This document shows, piece by piece, positions 54,303-62,735 of a stretch of DNA of 64,000 nucleotides (the stretch's first letter is position 1; the number at the start of each line of letters is the position of its first letter). Under the pieces are notes generated by a model that made no database searches, was not told the origin of the DNA, and saw nothing but the letters and a program-made list of their open reading frames with translations. The stretch is from Desulfobacterales bacterium (GTDB taxonomy: Bacteria; Desulfobacterota; Desulfobacteria; Desulfobacterales; Desulfosalsimonadaceae). The stretch spans positions 303,001 to 367,000 of the forward strand of contig JAXHNP010000006.1 of NCBI GenBank assembly GCA_034520365.1. Reading direction: 5' to 3'. A program made the translations under genes and the position numbers.

Positions 54303-54479
54303 GGGATGATCGGTGCTTCCAATTTTTTTGAACTGGCAGTGGCCGTTGCCATCACCCTGTTCGGTGCGTCATCTCCGGCTGTTTTAGCCACCATTGTCGG
54401 TGTGCTGGTGGAGGTCCCGGTCATGCTGTTTCTGGTCAAAGTGGCAAACCGCACAACCCACTGGTTTCCTACTCAATAA
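54303..54479 (+). pseudogene. Duplicated 3' end of acr3
   Basis: About 57 codons ([20 protein letters not shown] to THWFPTQ) nearly identical to the last transmembrane part of the ACR3 above. It ends where ACR3 proteins normally end, without the coiled-coil tail, so it may be the original 3' end displaced by an insertion. Confidence 0.8.
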
Positions 54480-54513
54480 CATATAAAAACACATTTATAA
54501 AAAGGAGAATCCC

Positions 54514-55386
54514 ATGTTTAAAAATTTTATTGTAGCCACGGATATTTCGCCCGCATCCTTTGCAGTGGTAGAAAGCCTGAGCGGATTAACGGCCTATGGT
54601 GCCGAGCAATGCCTGCTTCTTCAATGTCTGAGCTTTGGCGATGCATCATCGACAGCGTTGGCCTATGATGTTGAGCCGCTGAAACAAATGCTGAATGAAC
54701 AAAAAGAGAGATTACAGAAAGACGGCTTTGTGGTTGAGGCCAGAACTGTCTATGGAAGTCCCAAGCAAGAGATCAATCGCATTGCGGTCGAGGAAGATTA
54801 TTCCCTGATTGTGGTGGGAGCGCAGGGCCACTCTCTGGTGGAGGAAAAACTGCTTGGCGGAGTCGCCTACGGAATCATCAATAAAACCGTAAAACCGGTT
54901 CTGGTGGTGCCGGTTGAAAAAAAACAGGGGGAAGAGGATGCATGCGAGGTAATGCGCTGCAGCTTCAAGGATCATGTTTTGTTTGCCACAGATTTTTCAG
55001 AGATCGCTGATAATGCTTTTACTTATGTTGAACAGCTGGTGGCGGATGGGGCCCGGAAAGTTACTTTGATTTATGTCCAGGATAAGGACATGATAGAAGG
55101 GTATCTGGAAGAACGGTTGGAAGAACTGAAAAAACACAGCCAGGACCGCCTTGAAAACCTGAAACAGGTTCTTTTGGAAAAAGGCGGGCCCCAGGTCGAT
55201 ATCCAGGTCGGTTATGGTTCACCTTTTCAAGAGATCAGCCGTCTGGTGGAGGAGGACAATGTGCAACTGGTGGTCATGGGAACACAGGGCCGCGGCTTTT
55301 TGGGAGAGTTCTTTTTGGGCAGCGTAAGCCATAACGTGGCACGTCATTCTGTGGCACCGGTATTGCTGGTTCCGGGTCTTCGGTAG
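54514..55386 (+). CDS. Tandem universal stress protein (UspA) domains
   Basis: A 290-residue protein with two Usp domains. The second has the complete ATP-binding motif GTQGRGFLGEFFLGSVSHNV; the first has GAQGHSLVEEKLLGGVAYGI. AAAGGAG precedes the ATG. It lies at the end of the arsA-acr3 cluster and may link arsenic efflux to stress state. Confidence 0.9.
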   Translation: MFKNFIVATDISPASFAVVESLSGLTAYGAEQCLLLQCLSFGDASSTALAYDVEPLKQMLNEQKERLQKDGFVVEARTVYGSPKQEINRIAVEEDYSLIVVGAQGHSLVEEKLLGGVAYGIINKTVKPVLVVPVEKKQGEEDACEVMRCSFKDHVLFATDFSEIADNAFTYVEQLVADGARKVTLIYVQDKDMIEGYLEERLEELKKHSQDRLENLKQVLLEKGGPQVDIQVGYGSPFQEISRLVEEDNVQLVVMGTQGRGFLGEFFLGSVSHNVARHSVAPVLLVPGLR

Positions 55387-55394
55387 AAGAGATC

Positions 55395-55748
55395 ATGTAT
55401 CTGACCGCCATGACCCACCGGGATGAACTGTTCAATCTCACCATGCGATGGATGAACGATGATTTTCATCCGGATGACGGAGAAAAGATTTCCCGGATAT
55501 TTTTGTATGAAAGTGCGGTCTCTGCAATGGTCCTTGACCGGATTATTCAATTTTTGAACCGGCTGTACCAGGGACCGCTGCAAATGGAACGGATCCATCG
55601 GAAATCGGATTTGCGCAGACAATTGATTGCCCACCGGCCCGGACAGAATCCCCGCATGGATGAACTGGCCAAAGAATTCAATGAAAATCCCACCTATTTT
55701 TTCCCCCAGCTGCTGCAGTATCGAGCTCGAGGACGCAGAGCAGGATAA
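55395..55748 (+). CDS. Hypothetical protein, 3' end replaced by a duplicated segment
   Basis: A 117-residue protein that I do not recognise. It is mixed helical, without signal peptide or cysteine (MRWMNDDFHPDDGEKISRIF, MDELAKEFNENPTYFFPQ). It starts 8 bp after the Usp stop. From about 55709 the DNA switches to a duplicate of the CC-motif gene in another frame, so the last dozen residues are not native. Confidence 0.5.
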   Translation: MYLTAMTHRDELFNLTMRWMNDDFHPDDGEKISRIFLYESAVSAMVLDRIIQFLNRLYQGPLQMERIHRKSDLRRQLIAHRPGQNPRMDELAKEFNENPTYFFPQLLQYRARGRRAG

Positions 55749-55833
55749 CCAGCAGGAGGAATCGGAAAAAAAGAAGGATGAAGGCGGCCGGGGGTGCTGT
55801 TCTCCGCGCAGTGAATCCAAAGGTTTGCGCTGA
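55709..55833 (+). pseudogene. Partial duplicate of the CC-motif small protein gene
   Basis: About 41 codons matching residues 18-59 of the protein at 50834: PSCC, the acidic stretch, and GRGCCSPRSESK. It has lost its own start and lies out of frame with the gene it is fused to. Confidence 0.75.
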
Positions 55834-55852
55834 TCCGGAGATCTGAGAAAAA

Positions 55853-55881
55853 CCGGCCGCCGGGCTCTATCCGGCGGCCGG
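55853..55881 (+). terminator. GC-rich hairpin, duplicate copy
   Basis: CCGGCCGCCGG, loop GCTCTAT, CCGGCGGCCGG. Same stem as 51033-51061, different loop, which argues that the stem is under selection. Confidence 0.6.
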
Positions 55882-55930
55882 AACTTTGGTAGGGCAGTTT
55901 TTTTGATGGCAGCAGAAAGCGGGTCGGGGG

Positions 55931-57118
55931 TCAATTGGCGTCCGCCGCCTTGGGCAGGGTCTCAAAAAGCGCCTCGATCCGGGTTTTGAGCTGGCCCGTA
56001 TCCGCATCCGAATAATCGGTTTCCACCTTTAAAAAAGGCAGGCCGTGGTGGTTTTTTACGTGATCGGCGATCCGGCGGGATTCCACGTTGTATCCGTGGC
56101 ATGCCTGCAGGATAAAATCGACCACCACGTCCGGCCGGTAGGTTTCGATGAGTTTCGACAGGGCGGTCATGCGCCCGGTGTTGGGTGTCATGCAGGCGCA
56201 CGGGATTTTCAGGTATCGTTCTGCCAGGGCGCCGATGGGATCGCCGGTGTTTTCCGCGATTTCATTGTTAAACGTTTTTGTGCCGGTGCATGAATCCGGT
56301 GCCACCACGACCCCGCCGGCTTCTTCGATGACCTTGAATATTTTCGTGGCATCGCCTCCGATGGGACACCCCGTCACCAGGACCCGGGGGGCGTCCGGGG
56401 TGCCGAAATACCGGCCGGCCTGCTTTCTTTTTTCCAGTTTTTCGAGTTTTTCCTCCAGCAGGGGGATGACGTCAAAGCCGGCCGAGGGCATGGCCAGAAA
56501 GGAGATGTCATAGATCTCCTTCCAGGAGATCACCGGGGGGCAAAGCGCGGCATATTCAAATATTTTCCGTGCCAGGCGGTTTTTCCGGTTGGACCAGGAG
56601 ATGGCCTCCTCGATTTGCTCTTCCGTGGCCGACCGGCCTGTTTGCCGCTCCAGAAAGTCTTTGAGCCTTACAATCATTTGCCGCCAGACCGCTTTTGCCT
56701 CGTTTTGCTCGGGCATCTGCGGCAGGTCCATGACATGTAAGGGGCGCAGTTCCGCGATGAGCTCAAACATCTTTTTCTTGCCGTCGCAGGTGGTCTCTGC
56801 CACCACCACGTCGGCCGCCGAGAAAAACGGGCAGGTCCCTTCCCGGATAAATCCGTAGCTGGACTTGATCAGCGGGCACAGGTTGGCGGGCAGCACTTCT
56901 TCGGCCGATTCGATGGGCACCCTGGAAAAGGCGCACAGCAGTGCCGGCACGATTTTCATGGCCTGCATCAGTTCAATGGGGGCGTATCCGCAATAGATGC
57001 CGGCAACCGGCCAGCCTTCTTCCTTTTTTTGCAATACATACTGCAATGCCCGTTTGGCCGGGGGCTCACTGTCGAGCCCGTCGTTCATCAGCGGTTCCGT
57101 CGGCGCGTTGCTGCTCAT
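55931..57118 (-). CDS. 2-hydroxyacyl-CoA dehydratase-type Fe-S protein (HgdB / double-cubane-like)
   Basis: A 395-residue protein with cysteines in GIYCGYAP, NLCPLIKSSYGF, TCPFFSAAD, AETTCDGKKKMFEL and VTGCPIGGD, the layout of HgdB/BcrB-like subunits and double-cubane cluster proteins. No activator ATPase (HgdC-type) or partner subunit gene is next to it, which favours the double-cubane type of low-potential reductase. I chose the ATG at 57118 because AAAGGAG lies 8 nt upstream. Confidence 0.8.
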   Translation of the reverse strand: MSSNAPTEPLMNDGLDSEPPAKRALQYVLQKKEEGWPVAGIYCGYAPIELMQAMKIVPALLCAFSRVPIESAEEVLPANLCPLIKSSYGFIREGTCPFFSAADVVVAETTCDGKKKMFELIAELRPLHVMDLPQMPEQNEAKAVWRQMIVRLKDFLERQTGRSATEEQIEEAISWSNRKNRLARKIFEYAALCPPVISWKEIYDISFLAMPSAGFDVIPLLEEKLEKLEKRKQAGRYFGTPDAPRVLVTGCPIGGDATKIFKVIEEAGGVVVAPDSCTGTKTFNNEIAENTGDPIGALAERYLKIPCACMTPNTGRMTALSKLIETYRPDVVVDFILQACHGYNVESRRIADHVKNHHGLPFLKVETDYSDADTGQLKTRIEALFETLPKAADAN

Positions 57119-57253
57119 CAATTGACTCCTTTCCGGATGTTGATCGGTTTTCATGCAATGGATCAATCGTATAGGCCGGGCGTATGAAGTGTGTCAAATT
57201 TTTAATTTCTATGGATAGTTATGTTTCTATAGATTTATTCGATAAGTACAATT

Positions 57254-57275
57254 GACGACTTCGTGAAAAGTCGTC
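57254..57275. terminator. Hairpin in the 57.1-57.4 kb intergenic region
   Basis: GACGACTT and AAGTCGTC form an 8-bp stem around CGTGAA, followed further on by TTTTTT. It could act as a terminator or an operator. Confidence 0.35.
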
Positions 57276-57342
57276 TGATCGCGATTTTTTACGAAACCAT
57301 CACAATTGAATGATTCCGAAAAATACGGCTTATTTAAAACCG

Positions 57343-57371
57343 TTGACCTCGGCATTCCAAACCGATATAAT
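57343..57371 (+). promoter_or_regulatory. Sigma70-type promoter of the sigma54 regulator gene
   Basis: TTGACC and TATAAT with a 17-bp spacer, 48 bp before the start codon at 57419. Confidence 0.65.
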
Positions 57372-57418
57372 TATTATATAATTCTGGTTTGTTGCGTGCT
57401 GCTGAAAGGACGATGTTG

Positions 57419-58795
57419 ATGACCAAACAAAATTTTGATCCACCCTCAAGCCCTACCTCATGCCGATTTATGGCGCTGCCGCCGTCACACTGCTGCACGA
57501 TCGTGGAAAGCATCCGGGAAGGGGTTCTCACCTTTGACCTGGAAAAAACCGTGACCTATGCCAATCCGGCGGCCGAGGCGATTATCGGGGTTGGCGCCGA
57601 TGACATGATCGGCCGCAAATGCTATGAGGTGCTTCAAAGCGAGCTGTGCCGCCGCAGATGCCCGGTGGATGATCTGCTGGCCGGCGGGGTCTCCCCCGGG
57701 GAGCGGCAAACAAGGATTATCGGTGAGTCCAGCACGGTAAAAACGGTTGCTATCAACTGCGGGCTGCTCTACGACGAACAGGGCAGGGCTACCGGACTTG
57801 TGGAAACCATCCGCGATCTTACGGACCTGGAAAAGCTTCGCAAACAGGTGACCCAGGATTATACCATCGAGGATATTATCGGCCGGTCACCGGCCATGCG
57901 CAAGATCCTTTCCTTTCTGCCCGACATCGCCGAAAGCGACAGCGCGGTGCTCATCGAGGGGGACACCGGCACGGGCAAGGAAATGGTGGCCAAAGCGATT
58001 CACCGGCTGAGCCGGCGCAAAGACGGCCCTTTTGTGGCGGTCAACTGCGCCGCCCTTCCTGAGACGCTGCTGGAATCCGAGCTTTTCGGGCATAGGAGGG
58101 GCGCTTTTACCGGTGCTGTCAAGGACCGGCAGGGACGGTTTGAGATGGCCGACGGGGGCACGCTTTTTCTGGATGAAATCTGCGCCACCTCCATGTCTTT
58201 TCAGGCGGATCTGCTGCGGGTCCTGGAAGACGGGCAGTTCACCCCGCTGGGGTCATCCGGGCCCCGGCATTCGGATTTTCGTTTGATCACTGCAGCCAAC
58301 GAGGATTTGCAGGAGCTGATGGGCCAGGGGCAGTTCCGGACCGATCTTTACTACCGGGTGGGCGTGGCCAGGATTCAACTGCCGCCCCTGGCCCGGAGAA
58401 AAGAGGATATCCCCCTTCTGGTCGATCATTTCATTCAGAAATTCAACCTGATCAAGGGCCGCGCCGTTCAGGGCGCCACAGCCCAGGCCCTTGCCGCGCT
58501 TTTCGATTATCCCTTTCCCGGCAATATCCGCGAACTGGAAAATATCCTCGAGTTCGCCTTTATCGCCTGTAAAAACGGCTGGATCGAACTGGAGCACCTG
58601 CCCGACGAAATCAGGGAGCGCCGGGATCCAAATTCTAAAGACTGGGGTGGCGAGCTTCTGCCCCATGAGGCAGAAGAAGCCCTGAAAATCAAAAGCGTTC
58701 TGGAGAACTGCCGCGGAAACCGCTCCATGGCCGCCAGGTCTCTTGGCATGGGCCGCTCGACGTTGTGGCGGAAAATAAAAAAGTACGGCCTTTAA
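57419..58795 (+). CDS. PAS-domain sigma54-dependent transcriptional activator
   Basis: A 458-residue enhancer-binding protein: PAS domain (about 25-125, with Cys-rich [13 protein letters not shown]), AAA+ domain with Walker [20 protein letters not shown] (the sigma54 contact loop) and LFLDEI, and a C-terminal Fis helix-turn-helix ([17 protein letters not shown]). It follows a sigma70-type promoter and is read toward the TGAAACTGTTTCA site and sigma54 promoter of the patatin gene. It is the only intact member among four related loci here. The ATG at 57419 has AAAGGA 8 nt upstream. Confidence 0.95.
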   Translation: MTKQNFDPPSSPTSCRFMALPPSHCCTIVESIREGVLTFDLEKTVTYANPAAEAIIGVGADDMIGRKCYEVLQSELCRRRCPVDDLLAGGVSPGERQTRIIGESSTVKTVAINCGLLYDEQGRATGLVETIRDLTDLEKLRKQVTQDYTIEDIIGRSPAMRKILSFLPDIAESDSAVLIEGDTGTGKEMVAKAIHRLSRRKDGPFVAVNCAALPETLLESELFGHRRGAFTGAVKDRQGRFEMADGGTLFLDEICATSMSFQADLLRVLEDGQFTPLGSSGPRHSDFRLITAANEDLQELMGQGQFRTDLYYRVGVARIQLPPLARRKEDIPLLVDHFIQKFNLIKGRAVQGATAQALAALFDYPFPGNIRELENILEFAFIACKNGWIELEHLPDEIRERRDPNSKDWGGELLPHEAEEALKIKSVLENCRGNRSMAARSLGMGRSTLWRKIKKYGL

Positions 58796-58858
58796 TGCAG
58801 GCGGCCGCAGCGGTGCCCCCGGGCAAAACGGAGTTGAAACATGAAGTAAAACACTCTG

Positions 58859-58871
58859 TGAAACTGTTTCA
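58859..58871. promoter_or_regulatory. Enhancer-type palindrome TGAAACTGTTTCA
   Basis: Lies 64 bp after the regulator stop; its centre is 117 bp upstream of the sigma54 promoter GG at 58982. Flanking TGAAAC half sites lie at 58834 and 58877. Confidence 0.75.
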
Positions 58872-58980
58872 CCATATGAAACGCCTGCCTTTTCCCATCC
58901 TGTTTTGGCATTTTCTGCTTTATAAAGAAAAAATATTTATTTCAAAGAGATAGTATTTTATCTCACTCGTCTGCTTTGTT

Positions 58981-58996
58981 CGGCATAAAATTTGCT
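58981..58996 (+). promoter_or_regulatory. Sigma54-type promoter of the patatin gene
   Basis: CGGCATAAAATTTGCT, GG and GC 12 bp apart. Same core as 15799. Confidence 0.7.
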
Positions 58997-59115
58997 ATCT
59001 GTAAGGGTAGATAATAGATCATGGCCTTAACGTCTTTCGGCCCCGTCTTTTGGGCACGAAATACCTTGTTTCAGAAGAGCAGAGGTCATTAAAAACCAAC
59101 AGAACGGGATCGCAT

Positions 59116-60072
59116 ATGAAGAAAAAACCGACCATTGCATTGGTACTCGGAGGCGGGGGCGCCAGGGGCCTGGCGCATCTGGGTGTGATCCAGGCCTTCG
59201 AAGATGCGGGCCTCCGGCCGGATCTGATCGTCGGCAGCAGCGCCGGCGCCCTGGCCGGAGCGGCATATGCGGCCAATGCCGATATCTGTCAGACGTTAAC
59301 GCGCGTGGAGGAGGTGTTTGGTTCGGATCAACCAGGTATCAAGGGGATTCGCAGATTCGTCCGTTTCGGCAAAAGTGACCGCGAGGCCAATCATCTTCTG
59401 GACCGGTTCCTGCGATCCTGGGGCAAAGAGATTCTGGTGGGCTGCAATATGTTCCGAATGGCTGTAATGTCTGAAGAAGACCTGCAGGAGGGTGTGGCGG
59501 CCTTTCTACCGGACATCGATATTGAACAGACGAGCATTCCCCTGGTTGTCTCGGCGGTTGACCTGATAACCGGGCAGGCCGCGGCCCTCAGTAAGGGGCC
59601 CCTGATAAAGGCGGTGATGGCCAGCTGCGCGATCCCGGGGTTCATGCCGCCGGTCTGCTGGAACGACATGATGCTGATCGACGGCGGGGCTGTGACCAAC
59701 ATTCCGGCCGAAATGGCCAGGTCCGCAGGTGCGGATCTCGTTGTCGGCGTGGATGCGGGGGGCTGTCTTTGCCGCCCGCCGCTGCTCGAGGACGGCATCG
59801 ACATCATGGGCCGCGCGGTGGAAATCATGAATGCGCATTTAAACGACTGGAACGCCCGGCAGACCGATCTGTTGATCGTGCCGGAGGTCAAGCCGTTTTT
59901 GTGGACGGATTTTCATTGCTTTGAAGAAATTATTGCCGAAGGACGAAAAGCGGCCGGTCTCATCTGTGAAAAACTGACCCGGGAGGGTGTGTCCTGGAAA
60001 GAAGTGCTGCGCCGTGAATGTGATGCTCATGACCTTTATAAGGATACGCTGCCCGGGAAAGACTGTATCTGA
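59116..60072 (+). CDS. Patatin-like phospholipase (RssA-type)
   Basis: A 318-residue serine lipid acyl hydrolase with the oxyanion loop [12 protein letters not shown], nucleophile GSSAGAL (G-x-S-x-G) and dyad Asp in IDGGAVTNIP. No signal peptide is present, so it is cytoplasmic or membrane-associated. It is preceded by the sigma54 promoter and followed by cyclopropane fatty-acid synthase, so the pair may remodel membrane phospholipids under the regulator's signal. The first half is duplicated at 15933. Confidence 0.9.
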   Translation: MKKKPTIALVLGGGGARGLAHLGVIQAFEDAGLRPDLIVGSSAGALAGAAYAANADICQTLTRVEEVFGSDQPGIKGIRRFVRFGKSDREANHLLDRFLRSWGKEILVGCNMFRMAVMSEEDLQEGVAAFLPDIDIEQTSIPLVVSAVDLITGQAAALSKGPLIKAVMASCAIPGFMPPVCWNDMMLIDGGAVTNIPAEMARSAGADLVVGVDAGGCLCRPPLLEDGIDIMGRAVEIMNAHLNDWNARQTDLLIVPEVKPFLWTDFHCFEEIIAEGRKAAGLICEKLTREGVSWKEVLRRECDAHDLYKDTLPGKDCI

Positions 60073-60152
60073 CCCAGCCGGCTGTAGGTGACCGTTCACA
60101 TGGAAACAGGAGATTTGTACTGGAAAGAAACAAATCAAATGGAGGGACAGAC

Positions 60153-61331
60153 ATGGAAACAACAACATCCGGTATTTATCAAAAGCCGCGTATTCTCTCC
60201 TCCGTGTTGGGGAGAGCCAAAAGCTCCCGGCAATATATCCAGGAGGCCCTGGATCATGCCGGTATTACAATTAACGGCGGCAGGCCCCATGACATCATTG
60301 TCCATAACAACGACCTGTATGACCGGGTCATAAGCGAGGGAAGCATTGGCGTTGGTGAAAGCTATATGGACGGGTGGTGGGACTGCCCTGCACTGGACGC
60401 GTTTTTCAACCGGATTTTTCGGGCGGATTTGAAAAAATATTTTGAAGGGAACTGGCAATTTTATCTGCACGCCCTAAACGCCCGGCTCCTGAACCTGCAG
60501 AAAGGAAAGCGATCCTATGAGGTGGGTTTGCGCCATTATGACGTGGGCAACGCGTTTTACCGGGACATGCTCGATGATCGGATGACCTATACGTGCGGCT
60601 ACTGGGCCGGCGCGCAGAACCTGGACGAAGCCCAGGAAGCCAAGCTGGACCTGATTTGCCGGAAACTGGAACTTTCCCCGGGGATGCGCGTTCTTGACAT
60701 CGGATGCGGCTGGGGATCTTTTGTCGGATATGCTGCGGAAAAATACGGCGCAAACGTCACCGGCATTACCATCTCGCAGGAGCAGGCCGATCTGGCCCGG
60801 GATCTGTGCAGCGGGCTGCCCGTTGACATAAAGCTCCAGGACTACCGTGATGTAACCGGACAATATGACCGCGTGCTGTCTGTGGGCATGCTGGAGCATG
60901 TGGGATATAAAAATTACCGGACTTACATGGAAACCACCGCGCGCTGCCTGAAAGACGACGGCATCGCCTTGATCCAGACCATCGGCGGCAATGCCAGCGC
61001 CACCACGACCGATCCCTGGCTGGACAAATACATTTTCCCCAATTCCATGCTACCTTCGATCAGCCAGATCGGCCGGGCCATGGAAGGCCTTTTCGTCATG
61101 GAAGACTGGCACAACTTCGGACCCGACTATGACAAAACCCTGATGGCCTGGCATGAAAATTTTGAAAATTGCTGGCAGAAGCACAAAGAACAATACGGTG
61201 AGCGTTTCTACCGGATGTGGAAGTTCTACCTGCTGAGTTGCGCCGGTGTGTTTCGTGCCCGGCATACCAATCTCTGGCAGATTGTCATGACCAAAAAGGG
61301 CTGCGCCCGGCCCGCATGCAGGCTTGCCTGA
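60153..61331 (+). CDS. cfa: Cyclopropane-fatty-acyl-phospholipid synthase
   Basis: A 392-residue protein with the N-terminal lipid-binding domain (GVGESYMDGWWDC), the SAM motif VLDIGCGWGSFVGYAA, and the C-terminal segment with NYRTYMETTARCL and YLLSCAGVFRARHTNLWQ. It methylenates unsaturated acyl chains of membrane phospholipids. GGAGGGAC precedes the ATG. It is 80 bp after patatin and probably co-transcribed from the sigma54 promoter. Confidence 0.95.
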   Translation: METTTSGIYQKPRILSSVLGRAKSSRQYIQEALDHAGITINGGRPHDIIVHNNDLYDRVISEGSIGVGESYMDGWWDCPALDAFFNRIFRADLKKYFEGNWQFYLHALNARLLNLQKGKRSYEVGLRHYDVGNAFYRDMLDDRMTYTCGYWAGAQNLDEAQEAKLDLICRKLELSPGMRVLDIGCGWGSFVGYAAEKYGANVTGITISQEQADLARDLCSGLPVDIKLQDYRDVTGQYDRVLSVGMLEHVGYKNYRTYMETTARCLKDDGIALIQTIGGNASATTTDPWLDKYIFPNSMLPSISQIGRAMEGLFVMEDWHNFGPDYDKTLMAWHENFENCWQKHKEQYGERFYRMWKFYLLSCAGVFRARHTNLWQIVMTKKGCARPACRLA

Positions 61332-61430
61332 AAAACCGGAACATGGAGAGATATTTTGATTGTCATTGAAATCACCGACCAGGAAGAAATGCATTTGAAG
61401 AATTTTTCTTGACAACCCCGGTGTCAGGCT

Positions 61431-61480
61431 TTATTTTCAATGCTTATTTAGACAATTGGCTAAATAAGCATTGAAAATAA
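61431..61480. promoter_or_regulatory. Perfect 21-bp-arm palindrome before the CMD-ArsD gene
   Basis: Two perfectly inverted 21-bp arms (61431-61451 and 61460-61480) around ACAATTGG. It begins just downstream of a TTGACA element at 61409 and ends 20 bp before the start codon. It is probably the operator of an arsenic repressor, and could also form an RNA hairpin. Confidence 0.7.
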
Positions 61481-61500
61481 ATTTTAGAAGGAGATTGAAA

Positions 61501-62163
61501 ATGGAGGAAAAAACAAAAGAACTCATTGCCATCGGGGCATCAGTGGCGGCAAACTGCCAGCCCTGCCTGACCCATCACGTGGATCGGGCCGATGAACTGG
61601 GCATCAGCGAGGCGGATATCCAACAGGCCCTTGCCATCGGCGCCCAGGTGCAGAAAGGCGGCATGAATGCCATGCACCAGTTTATCCAACAATCCTTTGA
61701 TGCAAAAGCCGAATCAATGTCTTTGCAAAAAAAGAAAAAGGCCGTGTCCCTTAAGGTATACGACCCGCCCATGTGCTGTTCCACCGGGGTATGCGGCACC
61801 AGTGTCAGCGAGCAACTCGTTGAGTTCGCCGGAATGCTCAAAAAGGCGGAAGCTCAAGGCATCGAGGTCCATCGCTTCAACCTGTCCCAGGAGCCCCAGG
61901 CCTTTGCCGAAAACAAGGCCGTACGGGAATCCATGGCCGAACTGGGCCAGGAAGGACTCCCTCTGGTCTACGTCGACGATGAACTGGTCGTATCCGGCCG
62001 GTATCCGGACAAAAAAGAATTGTTTGAGCTGCTGGGACTCGATGAACCCTTAGATACAGCCGGTTCCGGCAAAAATACCATCCAGGGCGCCGGCGTGATT
62101 TCTCTTACGGGCAGCACAACGGCGGCTTCCGGGGAATGCTGTCCGGGAGGGGGGTGCTGCTGA
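61501..62163 (+). CDS. Carboxymuconolactone decarboxylase (AhpD-like) domain fused to ArsD
   Basis: A 220-residue fusion. Residues 1-70 are an AhpD/CMD-like helical domain with a redox CxxC (Cys19, Cys22 in NCQPCLTHHVD). Residues 82-185 are ArsD, with the arsenite-binding Cys92, Cys93 and Cys98 in PPMCCSTGVCG and the GLPLVYVDDELVVSGRYP strand. The tail ends ECCPGGGCC. ArsD hands arsenite to ArsA; the added thiol domain could release or reduce the metalloid. GAAGGAG precedes the ATG. The stop overlaps the arsA relic start (ATGA). Confidence 0.85.
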   Translation: MEEKTKELIAIGASVAANCQPCLTHHVDRADELGISEADIQQALAIGAQVQKGGMNAMHQFIQQSFDAKAESMSLQKKKKAVSLKVYDPPMCCSTGVCGTSVSEQLVEFAGMLKKAEAQGIEVHRFNLSQEPQAFAENKAVRESMAELGQEGLPLVYVDDELVVSGRYPDKKELFELLGLDEPLDTAGSGKNTIQGAGVISLTGSTTAASGECCPGGGCC

Positions 62164-62414
62164 TGAAAGAGATTATGCAAAGCGCTCCGCGGTTCATATT
62201 TTTCACCGGCAAAGGGGGCGTGGGCAAAACTTCCGTATCCTGCATGCTGGCCACGGCCCTGGCCGCACACGGATTAAACGAATTGAAATATTTCAAAGAG
62301 GTGCAGTCAAGCGCCGCCGGCCGGGTGGCTATCTTCCCGTGGATGGCGGACCAGGGAGAAAAGATGGTCCTTTCCGGTGCGGAAGAAAGTATTTTTAATC
62401 CAACCCTGCAGTGA
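62163..62414 (+). pseudogene. Gutted arsA relic
   Basis: Starts as ArsA (FIFFTGKGGVGKTSVSCMLA, P-loop intact) but after about 37 codons jumps to a C-terminal ArsA-like segment (LNELKYFKE, RVAIFPWMAD) and stops after 83 codons in the repeated sequence at 62400. Both ATPase cores are lost. Confidence 0.75.
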
Positions 62415-62520
62415 CGCTTAATCAGGACAAGCAAGAGCCCTGCTCTCCACGCCGGCTAGTTTTTTTGCCGCCCAGGACGCGGTGGGGTCTTTTCACCGGT
62501 CTTATCTTGAAACATTTGCT
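62400..62520. repeat. About 115-bp repeat, copy 2
   Basis: Partner of 18820-18935, starting CAGTGACGCTTAATCAGGAC (62409) and continuing into TCTTTTCACCGG and TTGAAACATTTG. Confidence 0.75.
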
Positions 62521-62531
62521 AAAACATTTGT

Positions 62532-62544
62532 TGAAACAGTTTCA
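62532..62544. promoter_or_regulatory. Enhancer-type palindrome TGAAACAGTTTCA
   Basis: Fourth copy of the motif, centre 115 bp upstream of the sigma54 promoter GG at 62653. TTGAAACA half sites lie on both sides. Confidence 0.75.
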
Positions 62545-62651
62545 TGCGTTGAAACAGATGTTTTGCCCTGTCTTTTCCTCTGTCCTGCTGTTTTGTTTTA
62601 AAACACCCTTATTTCAGAATCTTAAGCTGTGCTCCTGGCATAGGCATGAAT

Positions 62652-62667
62652 TGGCACGAGAGTTGCT
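62652..62667 (+). promoter_or_regulatory. Sigma54 promoter, near-consensus
   Basis: TGGCACGAGAGTTGCT, matching TGGCAC-N5-TTGC exactly. It lies 69 bp before the NifX-like start codon. Confidence 0.9.
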
Positions 62668-62735
62668 ATAACTATGGTAAAGCCATGGGAAAGGTCGACT
62701 TGTCCCGGCAACATTATGAAATAAGGATATATAAT

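Noticed and set aside
11146-62664. CRISPR array or tRNA genes
   Set aside because: The repeats seen are dispersed duplications or short tandem units without regular spacers, and no cas genes are present. I could not recognise any tRNA cloverleaf by eye.
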